Positions 38,858-51,764 of a DNA stretch of 64,000 nucleotides are shown here, one piece after another. Both the position numbers and the translations under genes were made by a program. Below the pieces are notes generated by a model. It worked only from the letters and a program-made list of their open reading frames with translations, made no database searches and had not been told where the DNA came from. The stretch's first letter is position 1. Each line of letters starts with the position of its first letter. This DNA is from Terana coerulea (lineage: Eukaryota; Basidiomycota; Agaricomycetes; Polyporales; Phanerochaetaceae): assembly GCA_024811115.1 (NCBI GenBank), contig JAKOGH010000861.1, positions 1-64,000 on the forward strand. Reading direction: 5' to 3'.

Positions 38858-39269
38858 TGCAGAGAAGGTCTGAGGCAAAGTGCAGGTAGCACAAGGGAGT
38901 GGTAGAGAACGAACGAACGGTTCGATTTCGCGTAAGCGCGCACGATGGCCTGTGTCGGCGGCAGTTTCCGTCGGCCATTGGTTGGTGCAGAGTCCAGACA
39001 ACGTCCTCACAGAAATCCTCAACGCTGCGATAGCATTCCAGACTAAGAATCACAAGAACCGTAGGAAGGTAATGTATCAGTCCAACAGCCTATTCCTTTT
39101 GCATAGGCACACTCAATAAATTTAGACACACGCAGCGTTGAAATATAATAATCTGATAACATTGATACACTCACCTGCGAGGCTCCATGTTTACCAACTG
39201 CGGTGATCATTGACATGCATAATAAAACCCGGGTAAAACAATATATGGGCACAGAGCACCTGCGCATGA
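38858..39269. other. Copper radical oxidase promoter region
   Basis: 412 bp between the PNO1 stop and the oxidase start, both on the minus strand. It includes AT-rich patches around 39,110-39,165. No clear TATA box in a typical position and no gene are seen. Confidence 0.45.
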
Positions 39270-40299
39270 TTACAAAGCTCTTTGCCTCATCCGACTGCTG
39301 ACAGTCCTCAGGCCAGCGTAAACCTTCCCAGGCGGCGAACCAAGAATGAGCGAGACGATAGCATCCCGCGCAATCTTGATGTTTTGGAATGAACCAAGAA
39401 TGTGAATTTTGCTGTATGGGACATCATCGTTAGTGGTGGCTCCAGTCGTGATTATTCGGCGAAGACATACGTATCGGCGAGGACAATTCGTGTGCGGCTA
39501 GCGTTCTCGATGGTAAACTTCGTCTTGCCATCCTGACCCGCAATACGACCTAACAGCGGGTCAGCACCCAAAGGAGGAGATCGCATGGGGAGAGCTATTC
39601 ACCAATTGCGCGGGAAAGGTGGTCTCCCTGCAGAGTCTTTACGTCCTTGATTTCAAAGGAGTCAAGATACAAGTCGTCAAGTCGCAGAAGCGCAATTGCA
39701 TCCTAATTCGACAACTCGATGAGGCCCCTGAAGCAGGAAACAAGAAACTTACGTTCACATCAAAGCCCAACGCGAACGACTTCACGAAGTCCGCACCCTT
39801 TGCAACGCTCCCACTTCTTTGGTGTGTTTCGATGTCTAGAACGTTATTAGTTAATCTGAATGTCAAGGACTGAGCCGCTACTCACCCGGATTTCCACGCA
39901 TCTCCTGTGAACATTCATCCGCACCTGCAGCCCCAATATTTCCGTAAGGGGTCCGAAGATGCTAACCCACTCCTTCTTCAAAGGTGTCATGCGATGCGGG
40001 GGTATGGGGACCCTTCTCGTCTCTGATTTCAGAGTCGACCGTTGTGCAGAGGCCGGCAGAGCTGCAAATGAGGGGGCAGAAGAACTGGTGGGGTTTCCCG
40101 CATCCTCAGTGTCAATCATGAGGTCGTCCTCCTCATCGTGCGCGTTATCTTCCTTCTGACCTGCGCCCGAGACCGAAGGCGTGTCGTCCCCCTGCATCTC
40201 AGCATCCTGCTCTGCAGCTGTTCGCTTCTTGTGCATTTTTCGTCGGTTTTTCTTCTGCGTAGGGGAAGACGTGCTGGGTTGCGGGTGTACAACAACCAT
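39270..40299 (-). CDS. PNO1: Ribosome assembly factor PNO1 (Dim2), KH-domain RNA-binding protein
   Basis: Nucleolar/cytoplasmic factor for 40S subunit maturation. The start at 40297-40299 gives a variable, charged N-terminus ([18 protein letters not shown]). The conserved part then follows: [52 protein letters not shown] and [20 protein letters not shown]. The KH region is [40 protein letters not shown] and [20 protein letters not shown], with the stop at 39270. Four introns with clean phase. Divergent from the DUF3835 gene (236 bp between starts). Confidence 0.93.
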
Positions 40300-40535
40300 T
40301 TTGACGTCGTGAGGGTCGGACTACGTTGAAGCGAAGGAGTTTACACGAAGGTTTGGAGGGTTTCGTGGACGAAGCGAAGATGATGCTCATCAAGCTGCTT
40401 GCAGGCAGAAATTGCGCTCGGCGTTTGCCGGGCGTCCCTGGGTGTGCTCCCGCCACAAGCAGGCTGTCGCTGGAGGTGAGGCACGCTTGCCGTTCTCTCC
40501 AACCACCACAACATTCCACCCAAACTGATGCAACA

Positions 40536-42887
40536 ATGGCCAAGGTAGATGCGGCAAACACAAATGATCTGAACGAGAGCAGAGCAGGAGGTACCTTGCT
40601 ATACTGAGCATAAGAGGATAGTACTTCTAACTTGTGGTTTCTCTAAAGCGCTGCAAGCTATCCTAAGCTCTCTGGCTCCAGAGGCTTCTGGACAGCCAAA
40701 TGGCGGGAAGCTGAGTTCGGAACAGATGCAGGCGTTATCCGAGAAACTTGGTCAAATATTAGGAGACGACGCAGAGTCTAGTGAGGGAACGAAGCGCAAC
40801 GAGAAGGGTGAGGTAAGCCTGCAGAAGATGGAATCAAAGATGACCGCTGATAGTCATCCCAGGTACTCAACGAAGAAGGACTACCTATCATTGATATCAA
40901 TGAGCCCGAAATACCTGCCGACTATTCCTTCAAGCCGGATCCCAACAGTGCATTCGACGATCCTGACTTGCTCCCGCTCTGGACGCTCTCCCCCGCTGAG
41001 AAGTCTCGCAGGAAAACAGAGCGGGAACGCATTCTTGATTTACTTGAAGACGAAGAGCATCAGCAGGACGTTCGAACCGCTGAAGACTCTCGCCGACGAT
41101 GGGAAGAGGAGATGGAGAAGAGGAAGGAGGCGCAGAAGGACGAGGTGGAGAAGTTGAAGCAGGCCCGTGAGCTGCAGAAGAAGATGGGCCGTGCTCTGAT
41201 TCGGAGCGTTGTCGACAGCCGCGACAAGGCGGAGCAGGAGAAAATTCAACAAGAGGAGAAAGACCAGCTCACCGCTGCTCAAAGGCCTATCAAGCCCAAG
41301 AAGTCAGTCAAGCTTTGCCGAGGGCGAACCTGAGGAGGTCGGGCCTTCCGGCGACAAGGGAAAAGGCGTCGACTGGGGCGACGTAGCACCGGGCACCTTG
41401 CGTAAGACCAACGGTTTAAACGGTCGCGCTGACAGGCAGACTATGAAAATGAACGTCGTCGAACGCACTCCTGGAGGCTTGCGCTCACCTGGCCCCCCTG
41501 CTCGAGATTCGGACGATGAATCAGACCCCGAGTCTTACGGCGCTGAGTTCTCGGACGAGGCGGACATGCACGAAGATGATCACCACCAGGACGACGGTCC
41601 CAGTCGCCGGATTATTTCCCCGCCGCCACCACCCGAGTCGTCGGACAGTGAAGACGACTATCATCCTGACGAGGAGCCCTCTGAATGGGATGACGAAGAG
41701 TTTGACACCGTGCAGCACCAGCGGGAGGTGGCTCTGGCGTACTACGAGAAGCGCGAATCGATAGGAGGCGATGTGGCGAGTGCAATGAGAGCGCATACAC
41801 ACGGTGACGATGAGTGGGATCAACCGGTACGTGTGCAGCTTTTGCGGTAATCATGTTTTTGGCGTTGAGGGATTTTAGGAAGTACCTCTTGAAGCCACAC
41901 TCGCCTCTGCTGCCCCCAAAGGCGCCTCCCGGTTTAAGATGGAGCGTCATTCACATCCTCCTCCCAATACCAGCACTCTCCCATCGCATTCTCTTGGCAC
42001 GGCTGTGCTCCCTTCTTCACACGCGCCGTCGCTGAAGAGTGCGGTGCGTATGGGGAAATTAGAGAATGGCCTACTCGTTGGCGGAGAAGAAGGCGACAGC
42101 GGAGACGAAGTCACCGCTGAAGATGATAAAGCTAAACAACTGCTGGAGATGCTGCGTAGAGGCGAGCTGTCGAACATCGGTCCACAGGCAACTTCGTCGA
42201 TGGGTGCTGACGTGCCTCTCGGTACCCTACCGTCGGAACCAGCTCGGGCTGCTGACGGACCAGCCTCTGCAATCCAGGTACCCCAACCATCTAAGGTCTC
42301 CAAATTCAAACTCGCTCTCTCGCAGCAGCCGACAATCGCAAGTCCCTCGTCTCCCGGGATTGGCTCAGCGATGCCTACGCCTATCGACATCGGTGAACGT
42401 TCATCCCCTAAAATGTTCACGTCTGGCGAACAAGCGTCCGATGGTGTTCAGGATGTCGAGTCGGCGCGGTCTCGGCAGGGTCTCGGGGGCTCCAGGCCTC
42501 TTGCTGGAAGGCCTGCGCCACCTCAGACTGGCTCTGGCCGGGCGCAGATGCCTAGCATGGTGGTCGGAATCACCATCATTCCTGCCAACGAGGGCTTCTG
42601 GCCACGATCCTGGGCCGGCCACTTTCCACAGTGTCATCATTGACTCCCCTGATTTTCCTCCGCCCATTCGGTCTCCATCCTCCGCATCGTCTACGGTCGT
42701 GGGAACACCGGTGTCTGCAAATCCCTCCATGACTCCTCCGCCGAGAACGCCGTTAATGCCTTCCGTATTTGAGCGAAGACCTCCATCGATTAGCACGGTC
42801 CGGGAGTCTAATCGCGCGCCAGAGAACAATGCTAACGGCGGAGAGAGAAAGCAGAAGGTTTCACGGTTCAAGGCGCAGAGGTCGTGA
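40536..42887 (+). CDS. URI/Bud27-like DUF3835 protein without a visible prefoldin domain
   Basis: Related to the unconventional prefoldin Bud27/URI, a factor in RNA polymerase assembly and TOR signalling. The start at 40536 gives MAKVDAANTNDLNESRAG. Then come LQAILSSLAPEAS, LSSEQMQALSEKLGQILGDD and a long charged helix (EKLKQARELQKKMGRALIRS). The motif KKSVSF near 41,300-41,316 fits the RVxF type that docks PP1. Acidic, disordered stretches follow (PPPPESSDSEDDYHPDEEP), and then the repeated DUF3835 signatures SKVSKFKLALSQQ and VSRFKAQRS at the end (stop 42887). The alpha-helical prefoldin region expected at the N-terminus of URI is not seen. The frame breaks at 41,310-41,311 (one extra A, splitting KKSVSF) and near 42,560. 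Four to five introns. Confidence 0.72.
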
Positions 42888-43360
42888 CGGTTACCATCAC
42901 ATGTGTACTCTAGGCCTTGTCTGTGGAAGGTATACGCTATTTCGTGCAAGACAGTTCTGCCCGAGCTCAGTAAGACTTCACCTGTTTGCAGAGGTTTCTT
43001 CTGGACTGCTTTCCTTTCTCGTGCTCTGGCTTTGTGGCGTGCTGATCTTTGATCAGATGTCCGTAGCCGACAAATGCCCGGATGTGCCAGTGGCCACTGC
43101 GGCCACAAGTGGACAGCGTGGTACGTGGTTCGCGAGCTAAAATTCGGGGCTTGTAGTCACAAGGTATCATCTAGGGGAAATTTTTGCAGTCTTGCTTACG
43201 GGCAGCACTGCCACCGCTCGTGTCTGGTGGCCCCCAAGGGGTCACTCGCCAGTGTATATAGCTGCAATGCCAACGGTTGCGAGCGAGGCATCGCAAGCTA
43301 TTTTCGACGTCCGCGACCTATCATCTCACAACCATTAAACGTTGTAACTTCCCACGCGAA
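42888..43360. other. Promoter region of F-box/zinc-finger gene 1
   Basis: 473 bp. A TATA-like GTATATAGC lies near 43,254-43,262, about 100 bp before the likely start codon at 43,361. No gene is seen. Confidence 0.45.
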
Positions 43361-46331
43361 ATGCAAACCGCCCATACTACGAGGAATCTCGGCGAGCAAG
43401 CTCAAACTGTCGAGCTCGTTGTGGCCCGTACTGTGCCAACAAGACAGAATTCACGCGAAGACAAGAACATAGTAAATGAGGACTACCCAATTATCCGAAC
43501 GCGGCACATCCGCGGGTCTCTAAACAAGATCATCGAAATGCCTCTCGACATTCTATATGAGGTGCGCAGTTTTCTGTAGCTACGCTGAAGCTAAACGCTC
43601 ATTAAGTTCAAGATTTTGGGGCATTTGGGTCCAGGGGACCTTATCAACCTCTCGCGATCCACCAAGATGCTTCGCGAGACGTTGCTCGCACCTTCATCTT
43701 CGTTTATTTGGAGATCTGCACGTCTCAATGCGGGCTTACAAAATTGCCCTGCTGAGCTAACGGAAATTGCGTGCGCCACGCTACTGTTCAGTGCCATGTG
43801 TCAAGTGAGCCGTTCACTTTACGAGTTATCTTCTTTTGAGCTCATCTATTCCGTTTGCTAGTCATGTGGCAAGACTGCCTGCAAGTCTATCGAATGGGAG
43901 TGCCTTACGCGGTGTTGCAAGGCATGTAAAAACGACCCGTAAGTAATTATGGGGCTGGTTCATATAAACACCATTCACTTACTCGTCTGATGTAGGGAGA
44001 AATTCTATTTGGAACCCCCGGCAATGCTGGCGACAGGTTTGAGTCGGTTCCTCCCGGCTATCACATCGAGTTTCGAAGGTATGTTATGTTAAGTACCTCT
44101 AAGGCGGGGGCATGACCAAACATTGCGTTTCATAACAGGGAGTTACATTCCTAAAGGGCTGGTGGACAAATATCAAAGGATGGTCAAAGATGCCGAGGAA
44201 TCATCTGAAAGCGAGGCGCTCACAAACGCATTCATCGAGGAGAGGATGCTGAAATTGAAACAACGTCGACGGGTTAGTCTCCCTGATAGCTATTCATTCA
44301 TTCGCTGCTCAAATTTGCATACAGACTATTAAGTCACTTAAAGAATGGGAGGCTTCGTACAAAAACAAATGCTCGCCGCGCGTGAAGAAGTTCGCACGAC
44401 GCGCAAGGCAGAGTAAGTTGTTGTAACCATGCGTCCTCTGCTCTGCATTAACGGATACCAGTATAATGAAGCGTCTGTCACCAGAAGAGCTGGCCGAAAT
44501 CGAGTTGATGGATCCTGAAGATGCTGTAGCATTCCATAAAATGGCTGTCATGAAAGAGCCGAAGGCTTTGACTGATCGAAGTACACTTGCTCCTCCCTTG
44601 CAGGACCAAAAACACGGGCTCATTTTCTATCTTTTTTAGTCTGGAAAAACATCGAGAACAAAGTGAAGACGCCCATTATCGCTGCGCAGAAGAAACGTAT
44701 CCGTCAGGAACGCGCTGCTCCATATAGCCAAGCCTTGAAGCAGCTAATGTCGCATCTCGATGACTTTGCACAAAGTCGACCCATCTCGGAAGTGATGCCC
44801 TCGCTGGCCGACATCTGTCTGGATCCGTCTGTGAAGGATATGATTGTTGGCTCAGTGTCTGGTGACAGTGCCGAAGTTGTAGAATCATTTCCGAGGACGT
44901 TTCCAACATTTTGCAACTGGCTGCTGAAAATTGGCACTTGAATGTGTTCGCTAGATTGTATCACATTGCAGGAAATTCGCAGCTCGAGATTTCCGGTGAT
45001 ATCGAAGCCTGGCTCGAATGCCTGGGGCATGCGTCCTTGTGGTTCAAATGCAGCCACTGCGATAGGAACGGCCTTTACTATCCGGGAATTCTCGAGCATA
45101 GTTGCTTGCGCCAGCGCAGAACAGTGATTCCACTGCCGGACGCTCCTGAAGACGACCTTGTAAACGCGTTGGCGGACGTGAGCCCCAACGGCAACCAGGT
45201 GACCATCGATGGGATCGACTCTCTGATCACATTCGACTTCGACGCCTACAACGCTGCGTGCCGTGTTGTCTCTCTGTGTGGAATGGACCCGTTCGCAACG
45301 AGCCAAGTGGAAATGGACGATCTGGACATCCGTGTTTCTTGCGACACAGAAGAGTGCATTATGACTTGGCGGAAGGCGGTAATTGCCCTCTCTCGTGTTT
45401 CGTTATGACCAGCGATTGATGCCTTTCTTTAGACCCAGCATATCGCACATATCAAATACGGTACCCAAGAGACATGTCAGTGCCAACTTGGCATTGTCAG
45501 TCCAGAGGGTCGAGAGCGCGTTCGCAACCTTGAAACGCCCCGTGGGGAGCCCCATCGCAGTGCTCGCTTCTACTGCGTCAAATGCCGGCCATTCGAGAGC
45601 TATTTGCACAGGTATTCGGGCCGCTCCGTTCTCGGCATCAGGACGTTTGAGAAGCACTTGCAGGATAAGTGAGTTCTTACTCCTTTCATCCGCATTTGGT
45701 CGACTACAGCGAGTTTTGTAGGCACGGCATATTGGTGACCTGTTCGTTGGCGGGCGTCCATTATGTTGACCGTGTTGGCGAGACGTACCATGAGATCGTC
45801 CAGAAGGATCCGTGGCCTGTCGGCTATGATACCTTCAGTCGCGCCAGCCGGACTGTATCCCTACGGGAGGTCACTCGGGCCAATCCGCCAGCCGAAGTGG
45901 CCAAACCTGTGGTGACGTTCCGTTTGGCCCGAGGCGCGCTAGCCGTGCGGCGGACACCAGCTGGCATGCAGCTAAGCCGGTTTGCTCGCGTTGCCGCCCC
46001 TCAGCTCCATTTCCCCGATGGATGGTCCCCTGCGTACCGCCGAGGACCCGTCCTTCGAGGCTCTTCCAACGCTACCGGTCCTGGTGCAGTTGTTCCTCAG
46101 ACGTACATTCCAACGGCGCCCCACTATGGCCACGCCACCGGCTTGCGTTACAATTGGAACGTAATTCGACCGCCTGTGACTCTTCGAAGACTCGCGCGGT
46201 ATATCGATATTATCCCGGCCAATCCGCCCTCGACAGACCGGGCGCATATCGATGTTTTAGATGCCAATGACGAGGGGGAGGGTGACGACCTGAGCTCGTT
46301 GTTCCAGGAGCGCTCGAATATCTGGGCTTGA
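43361..46331 (+). CDS. F-box/zinc-finger protein, paralogue 1 (long C-terminal tail)
   Basis: Member of an Agaricomycete F-box family with a C-terminal C2H2-like finger; probably an SCF receptor with unknown targets. After a short leader come the F-box (IIEMPLDILYE, then ILGHLGPGDLINLSRSTKML) and SSFIWRSARLN. A Cys-rich segment (SCGKTACKSIEWECLTRCCK) and a helical middle (KKRIRQERAAPYSQALKQLM) follow, then the conserved FDFDAYNAACRVVSLCGMDP and a finger FYCVKCRPF...FEKHLQDKH. Paralogues 2 and 3 end soon after the finger. This one instead continues about 200 residues rich in Arg, Pro and Tyr to an acidic end (DEGEGDDLSSLF, stop at 46331). About nine introns. The start could also be an upstream in-frame codon. 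Confidence 0.75.
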
Positions 46332-46935
46332 TGGAGTTCGTTTATGCTGGGCTCGTGGCCAACGACCGTGGCGGAGGTGTTCGATTCTCCTGGGGACGAT
46401 GTTGTGCGGGTCGGTGCAGGGTGTAAGTAACCAAGGCTGCGATGAGAGAGGAGGAGGGGTGGTTAATTCTAGTCTGTTCGCTGAAAATTGTATAGTTTGA
46501 CGTCGTGGTTATCATGAGTTGTGAAGAGAGGATGGGGAGTGAACGTTCGAACAATTGCGAGGTCCAAGTGGTTTAAGTACCTTTGACGCCCATTTGTCTC
46601 CGTTCGTGGCCTGTGGCGTTGCACAGGCGCTTACTCTCTTACACCCCTTTCCAGTCTTCTTCGGCCACGGAAATCTGCAGCTCTGCCCACGAGAGCTCTT
46701 ACAGGTATACAGTCCGTTAGAAGTCTTGCGTATTGGCTGGTACGTGCGATAATAATGTGAAACCCGAGCATCATGAATATCAGTGACGCATCCACGCAGA
46801 GCCACCCGGGCCACCAGCTGCTGCAAAACTTGCGGCCGCATCTCAAGTTACTTATACTTGCGCGAACATCCTCGCTCGCTCTTTCGCTACCAGATATTAG
46901 GGAGCCAGGAAGTTTTACCTTCTGGTCCTTACAAG
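46332..46935. other. Intergenic region between F-box/zinc-finger paralogues 1 and 2
   Basis: About 600 bp with the promoter of paralogue 2. No ORF with family motifs or obvious repeat. Position, not sequence, suggests promoter function. Confidence 0.4.
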
Positions 46936-49381
46936 ATGCCGGAAGAGATAGAAGATACCGCGGGACACGACTCGAAGACTGAGAGGCGTCCCAGAAAACG
47001 CACCAAACAGGCGGACGGGTCGGCCTCGACGAACAGAAGAACAAGGAAGCCTCGCCTGAACAAATTGACAGATATGCCTTTGGACATAGTATACGAGGTG
47101 CGTCACTTTCAGGCGCATATAGTCGCCTCTCATGCCTGCAAACGCTGAAAGCCTTCTTAGATACTATACCACCTACAGCCTGTGGACCTTTTGAACCTTT
47201 CCAGAAGCACGAAATTGTTCCGTGGAGTACTCATGCGGCGCAATTCAACTTTTATTTGGAAAGCCGCGCGCGGAAATGTGCCAGAACTTCCGCCATGTCC
47301 AGTAGACATGAGCGAGCCTGCTTATGCGAATCTTTTGTTCACCACCAGCTGTCACGTAAGCAATTTTGTCTTTAACCTTTCTCCGGACAATTTTTGAGAT
47401 ACCCCCAGTTCTGTGGGAGGTCAGGCTGCCAATCAATAGAGTGGAAACTTCGCCTTCGGTGCTGCAAGAAATGTCGCGAAGACAAGTACGTGGTGTCTTT
47501 CTCTTTGTAGCTTACTGAAGGCTGAGGTCTGGTGCAGAAAACAATTCATTGACGTCTCTAAAGTGGACGGTATTAGAAATTTGGCCTTCTGGAGCAAAAC
47601 CTTCCCGAATATCACGAAAGGCAAACGTATGTGATGTGTACCTTGATGCCTTGCTTCTACAGCTGAAGAGTACTTGACGCTTTCTAGGTATCTTTTTACC
47701 TGTAGATCTGTTTCTGGCGTTTTCTGCTGCATCCAGTGGCAAAACGCAGGACGAGCTCGCACAGCTGGTCCTGAAGACACATCAAGACGTGGTTGCGCTC
47801 TTGGAAGTGGGTCCGCGCCGGATGCTGCCCGCTTAGAGGCTAATACGTTCTGCTAGGGTATCACTCCGCTGAAAGACTGGGATATTGGGCGCAGCGACCA
47901 GAGAGAGCTGCAACTGAATGATTATCGAGACCAGCGCCGTGAAGCGTACGTGTGCGCAACATACATACGCGGGCTGTATTACTAACTATCTGGTAGAGTA
48001 TGGGACAAACTCGCAGAGCTTGGCTTGGGAGACGAAGCTGATTTCATGGACGAAATGGACCGCATAGAGATGGAGAAAATGGAGGGTATGAAGGAGCCCA
48101 TGCCCCTCACGGAACGCGGTATGCAGTGGCTGCATACCCCCGCATATATCAAATTTGTTCTAAATATGTTGTCTCAGGTTGGCTGAAGGTCAAGGACAAG
48201 CTGATTGCGTATGTCCGCGGCGTTAGAAAGATAAGACTTCGCGCCGAGCGGTTTGCACCCTACCAAGCCGTAATCAAAGCCATCAAACCTCACCTCAACG
48301 AATACGCTCAGACTCAGCCCTTTGAAGAAGCCTTTCCTTCACTAGCAGAGGTCTGCTTCGCCCCTCAGATCCGATCCCTGTTCGGCCCTATTGTTGAAGA
48401 TGGAATGCAGCTGGACGTCGACAATTTGAAGAACCTCATTCCCGTAGTCTGCGCTGAGTGGAAGCAACGAGTCTCTCAATATCTGTGGGAGACACTTCCT
48501 CCCTGGATTCGCACCAACGCCAGCAACGTGGATGTCGGCGACTTGCAATCAGCTCTGGTATGGTTCAGCTGTACCGCAGAATGGGCCGAGCTCGCAAGCT
48601 ACGACTACCTTTCGATGGTCCGACATGTCTCGATCAAGGAAGGCTTGCCCAGCTACCAAGAACCTGACAGCGTGGACGACGATCTCTCCAACGCTCTCCA
48701 TGAAACCTCGAATTTTTTCCACGGTCGGTTCTCCCCAGAGCTCCTCAACGAAAGGGTCAAGTTTGATCTCCACGCATCTTTCGCCGCATGTGAGATCATC
48801 AGCCTTTGCGGCAAGGGTCCTGCTACCACTTATGCTGAGATGGACGCTCTCGACGCTCGCATAGCCTGCATACCCTGCAAAAGGTGATGACATGGCGAAA
48901 CACGGTGCGTGACCGTTGCTTGTTTCAGACCAAGTACCCCTTTGATGTTTGTCCAGGTGCAACACGTAAACCAGAGGTGTCATGACGGGCCTAATTCCTG
49001 GGCGTTGCTGAACGATGTTGACAAGAAAGCTGTGAAGAAGGCTGAAGCGAAGAACAAACCGAAGACTACAACCGGCAGGTTTCACTGTATGCGTTGCCGG
49101 TCATTCGAGCGCAGGATTTTGGGGCAATCTGTCGCTGTCACCGGTCTCAAACGTCTGAAGGCACATCTTCAGAGCGCGTGAGTACAGTATGTTTTTTCTC
49201 TCTTTTTGATGCTCACCTTAGTATCAACAGGCATAACATCGCGCTATCTAGACCGAAGGAAGGCGTCGATTACTTTTTTAGCGCTCTGCATGGTCCCTTC
49301 GCCAGGCCCGTGACACTGAAAGATTTCATCCTGGATCACGAGCTCAGTACGCCATCTCTGATCGAAGCGGGATGGAGGTGA
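46936..49381 (+). CDS. F-box/zinc-finger protein, paralogue 2
   Basis: Tandem neighbour of paralogue 1, with the same order of parts. The start at 46936 (MPEEIEDTAGH) leads into a basic stretch (RRPRKRTKQ). Next are the F-box (LTDMPLDIVYE, then DLLNLSRSTKLFRGVL), STFIWKAARGN and the Cys-rich segment FCGRSGCQSIEWKLRLRCC. The acidic helix ADFMDEMDRIEMEKMEG follows, and then RAERFAPYQAVIKAIKPHLN and FDLHASFAACEIISLCGKGP. The finger is FHCMRCRSFE...LKAHLQSAH, and the ending PSLIEAGWR stops at 49381. Eight to nine introns. Probable SCF receptor; substrate unknown. Confidence 0.8.
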
Positions 49382-49532
49382 CCGGCATTTCTCCTCTGAT
49401 GTTGCGATTGTAGAAATACTAGGAAAGTGCTCACAATAAATCCTACTAATTTATGTATATCGCCAAAGCTACTTGATGAAATGTAGTCAACCTTGTCTAG
49501 GCTTCACACGAAGCATAGCACCCTTGTATATC

Positions 49533-51493
49533 TTAGAGTCCTTTACTTTTCGTACCTCGGTCGGCATCGTGTGGCCAGTATCTCATTACCACTACACCAC
49601 CCCGCCTCCTACCATCACCCTCCCACCCGTGGATCTTGTGCCAGACTTCCCTGTAGCCCTTCGCTTGTAGAAGGCCATCAATGCTGGGCTCTCGCAGTAA
49701 AGCGCCAAACATGACCAGGTACTCCGGCCACTCGTGTTGCCAGTCATCCGGTATCACGCCTTGTAGTTGTCCGGGCTGCGTGAAAGGACGGGGAGATGGT
49801 GGGAAGGATGTGTCGACTTCAGGCGGGAAGCGTTGTTGTAGATACATGATGGGTGAGTCGTAGAAGACGTCGGTCTGGTCCTTATAGTCTTGTATTGCTT
49901 GACCTCTTTTACAATTCGTAAGAAACTCTCCTCTAGAACACAGTACGGTGGTAGGTACACTTACTCAAGTGGAGGCTCACATCCCAAAGCCCAATACTTC
50001 GTATGATCAGCCCACGTCGGCTTGTGCAAATATGCTTGCCAAGGCGTAGAATGACAAGGCATGAGGAAGCCAAGAGACCGGATGTCCGCTTCAGGTATAG
50101 AATGCAAGTAGTGTATCACCTCCACCTGCGCGCGACCGTGGAACAAGATGAGGTAGAGGAGCGGCGGCAGGTTCATCGCAATAAGAAAAGTCTGCTTCTT
50201 GGACAAGGGCAGCGCGGTCGATAGTCGTTTCCGTACTTCGCCATCACTGGGCTTCTCAGCCTTCTGCCCGTAGTAGAGGTCTACCATGGATTTCGCCGCA
50301 AATATGTGAAGAATTGGCAGTAATGGGTGGATGAAACGCCATTCCTTGTGACTGGCGAGAGAGTATATGGCTACTGTCCATACGAACAGGCCAGCGAGAT
50401 GCTTGGATGCCGGTGTCCCGGTAGGACCAACAGCCAGCCACAAGCCATGCAGAGTGTAAGGGAGGACTGTCGCGCATAGAATTGGCAGTCCTTGCGTGAG
50501 ATAGTAGTGCCACGAATTTGAGCCGTAGAACAACGAGACCGAGGATAGGTTTGTGACTACGAAGTTCCAAGGGGTGAAGGTGAGTTGACCATAGTAAAGG
50601 CTGTCTGTTGCGCAAAGGGCGAGCGACGCAGCGAGGCTAAACCCGCCAAGTCAACATCGACTACTACGATGTAGACTAAGACCAAACATACCCGATGATA
50701 AAGACGTCGACGGCCATAGCCCAGAGGGCACGGATATTGTGTAAATGCCGCCAAGCTAGGACGACTCCTAGGTACACCCATATGACTGCGTTTGTAGGTC
50801 TTATTGCACATGCAATAGCAGCGATAATCAGTGATTTTCTAAATTGCGCTCTGCAAACGTGTCAGACACATATTACAGACGCTCACTGGTCTGGAACTAA
50901 CCTCCAGGAAGCAGACCCCGAGCTCCATGGAAAGTAGCTCAGCGCAACTGTAGTTAGCGAGGTCTCCAAAGAGTTTGACATAGACCTCGACAGCGACATT
51001 CCATGGAATAGGGAAGTCAAGGACAAAACAAGCTTGTTAACGAAGTGAGCAGGTGTATATTAACTAATATTATGTTGTGCACATACTGCTGTGGGGACAT
51101 ATCTTTCCCCAATAGTTTCTCGTGTGAGGCTGCAGATCGATATGTCAGTTATCGCGGCAAGTAAGCCGTGCAAGACCTTTGGTCCCCAGATCTGAAGGAG
51201 ACTCGGTAATGACGTGCCCGGTTACGCAGAAGGAAGTTGCTTACCAGCAGGGCTGTATCATCCAAAGACATAACTTTAAGCATCCAGTACACTGGCACGT
51301 TCAATCCCGGGTATAAAATATTGCGTATGGGCTTAGTGGCCAACCATTCCCAGGTGAGGTGTCCATATCCAAACACGAGATGATGAGCGACTTCGAGGGA
51401 TTGGAAAAACTCGTCTGGTTGGAAGAATGTGCACGTCAATAAGGCCAGTAGGACTCTGGTGGATACCGCTGCGAGGATTATAGCAGGCTTCAT
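49533..51493 (-). CDS. GPI10: GPI mannosyltransferase 3 (GPI10/PIG-B, GT22)
   Basis: ER multi-membrane enzyme adding the third mannose to the GPI core. The start Met at 51493 leads to the first helix (IILAAVSTRVLLALLTCTFF) and the GT22 loop PDEFFQSLEVAHHLVFGYGH LTWEW, which includes the acidic/His region typical of the family. Further parts are GLNVPVYWMLKV, IWGPKVLHGLLAAITD, the HKEWRFIHPLLPILHIFAAK signature, and YLHSIPEADIRSLGFLMPCH STPW. The C-terminal end has DSPIMYLQQRFPPEVDTSFP and HEWPEYLVMFGALL, and stops at 49533. At least six introns. A longer in-frame N-terminus to 51,772 exists but would overlap the divergent F-box start region. It is the second GPI-pathway gene in the window, with GAA1. 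Confidence 0.9.
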
Positions 51494-51764
51494 CTCTGCA
51501 TGGCGACTGAGATGGCGGGAAAAAGGAAAGTGGGAGTGCCACGTGAAAGCGAAGAGCCTGAGCAGACGCCGCCGCCTTTGTGGCGTTCGGCTTCTTTGAG
51601 ACGCCGGAGACGGCAGGTCTCGGGTGAGCCTCGCTGATGGCAACGTGATGGGTTCGAGTTCGCTTCCAGCCGCGACAACCAAGCGACAGCGACTCTCTTC
51701 TGCTTCCCTACACTCGTCTCTCTTACACCGACGCAGCGTCCGCACAGCCTCTACCAACTGAGTA

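Noticed and set aside
51640..51690. GGTTCGAGTT resembling a tRNA B box
   Set aside because: No A box or cloverleaf at the right distance. No tRNA or rRNA gene was found anywhere in the window.
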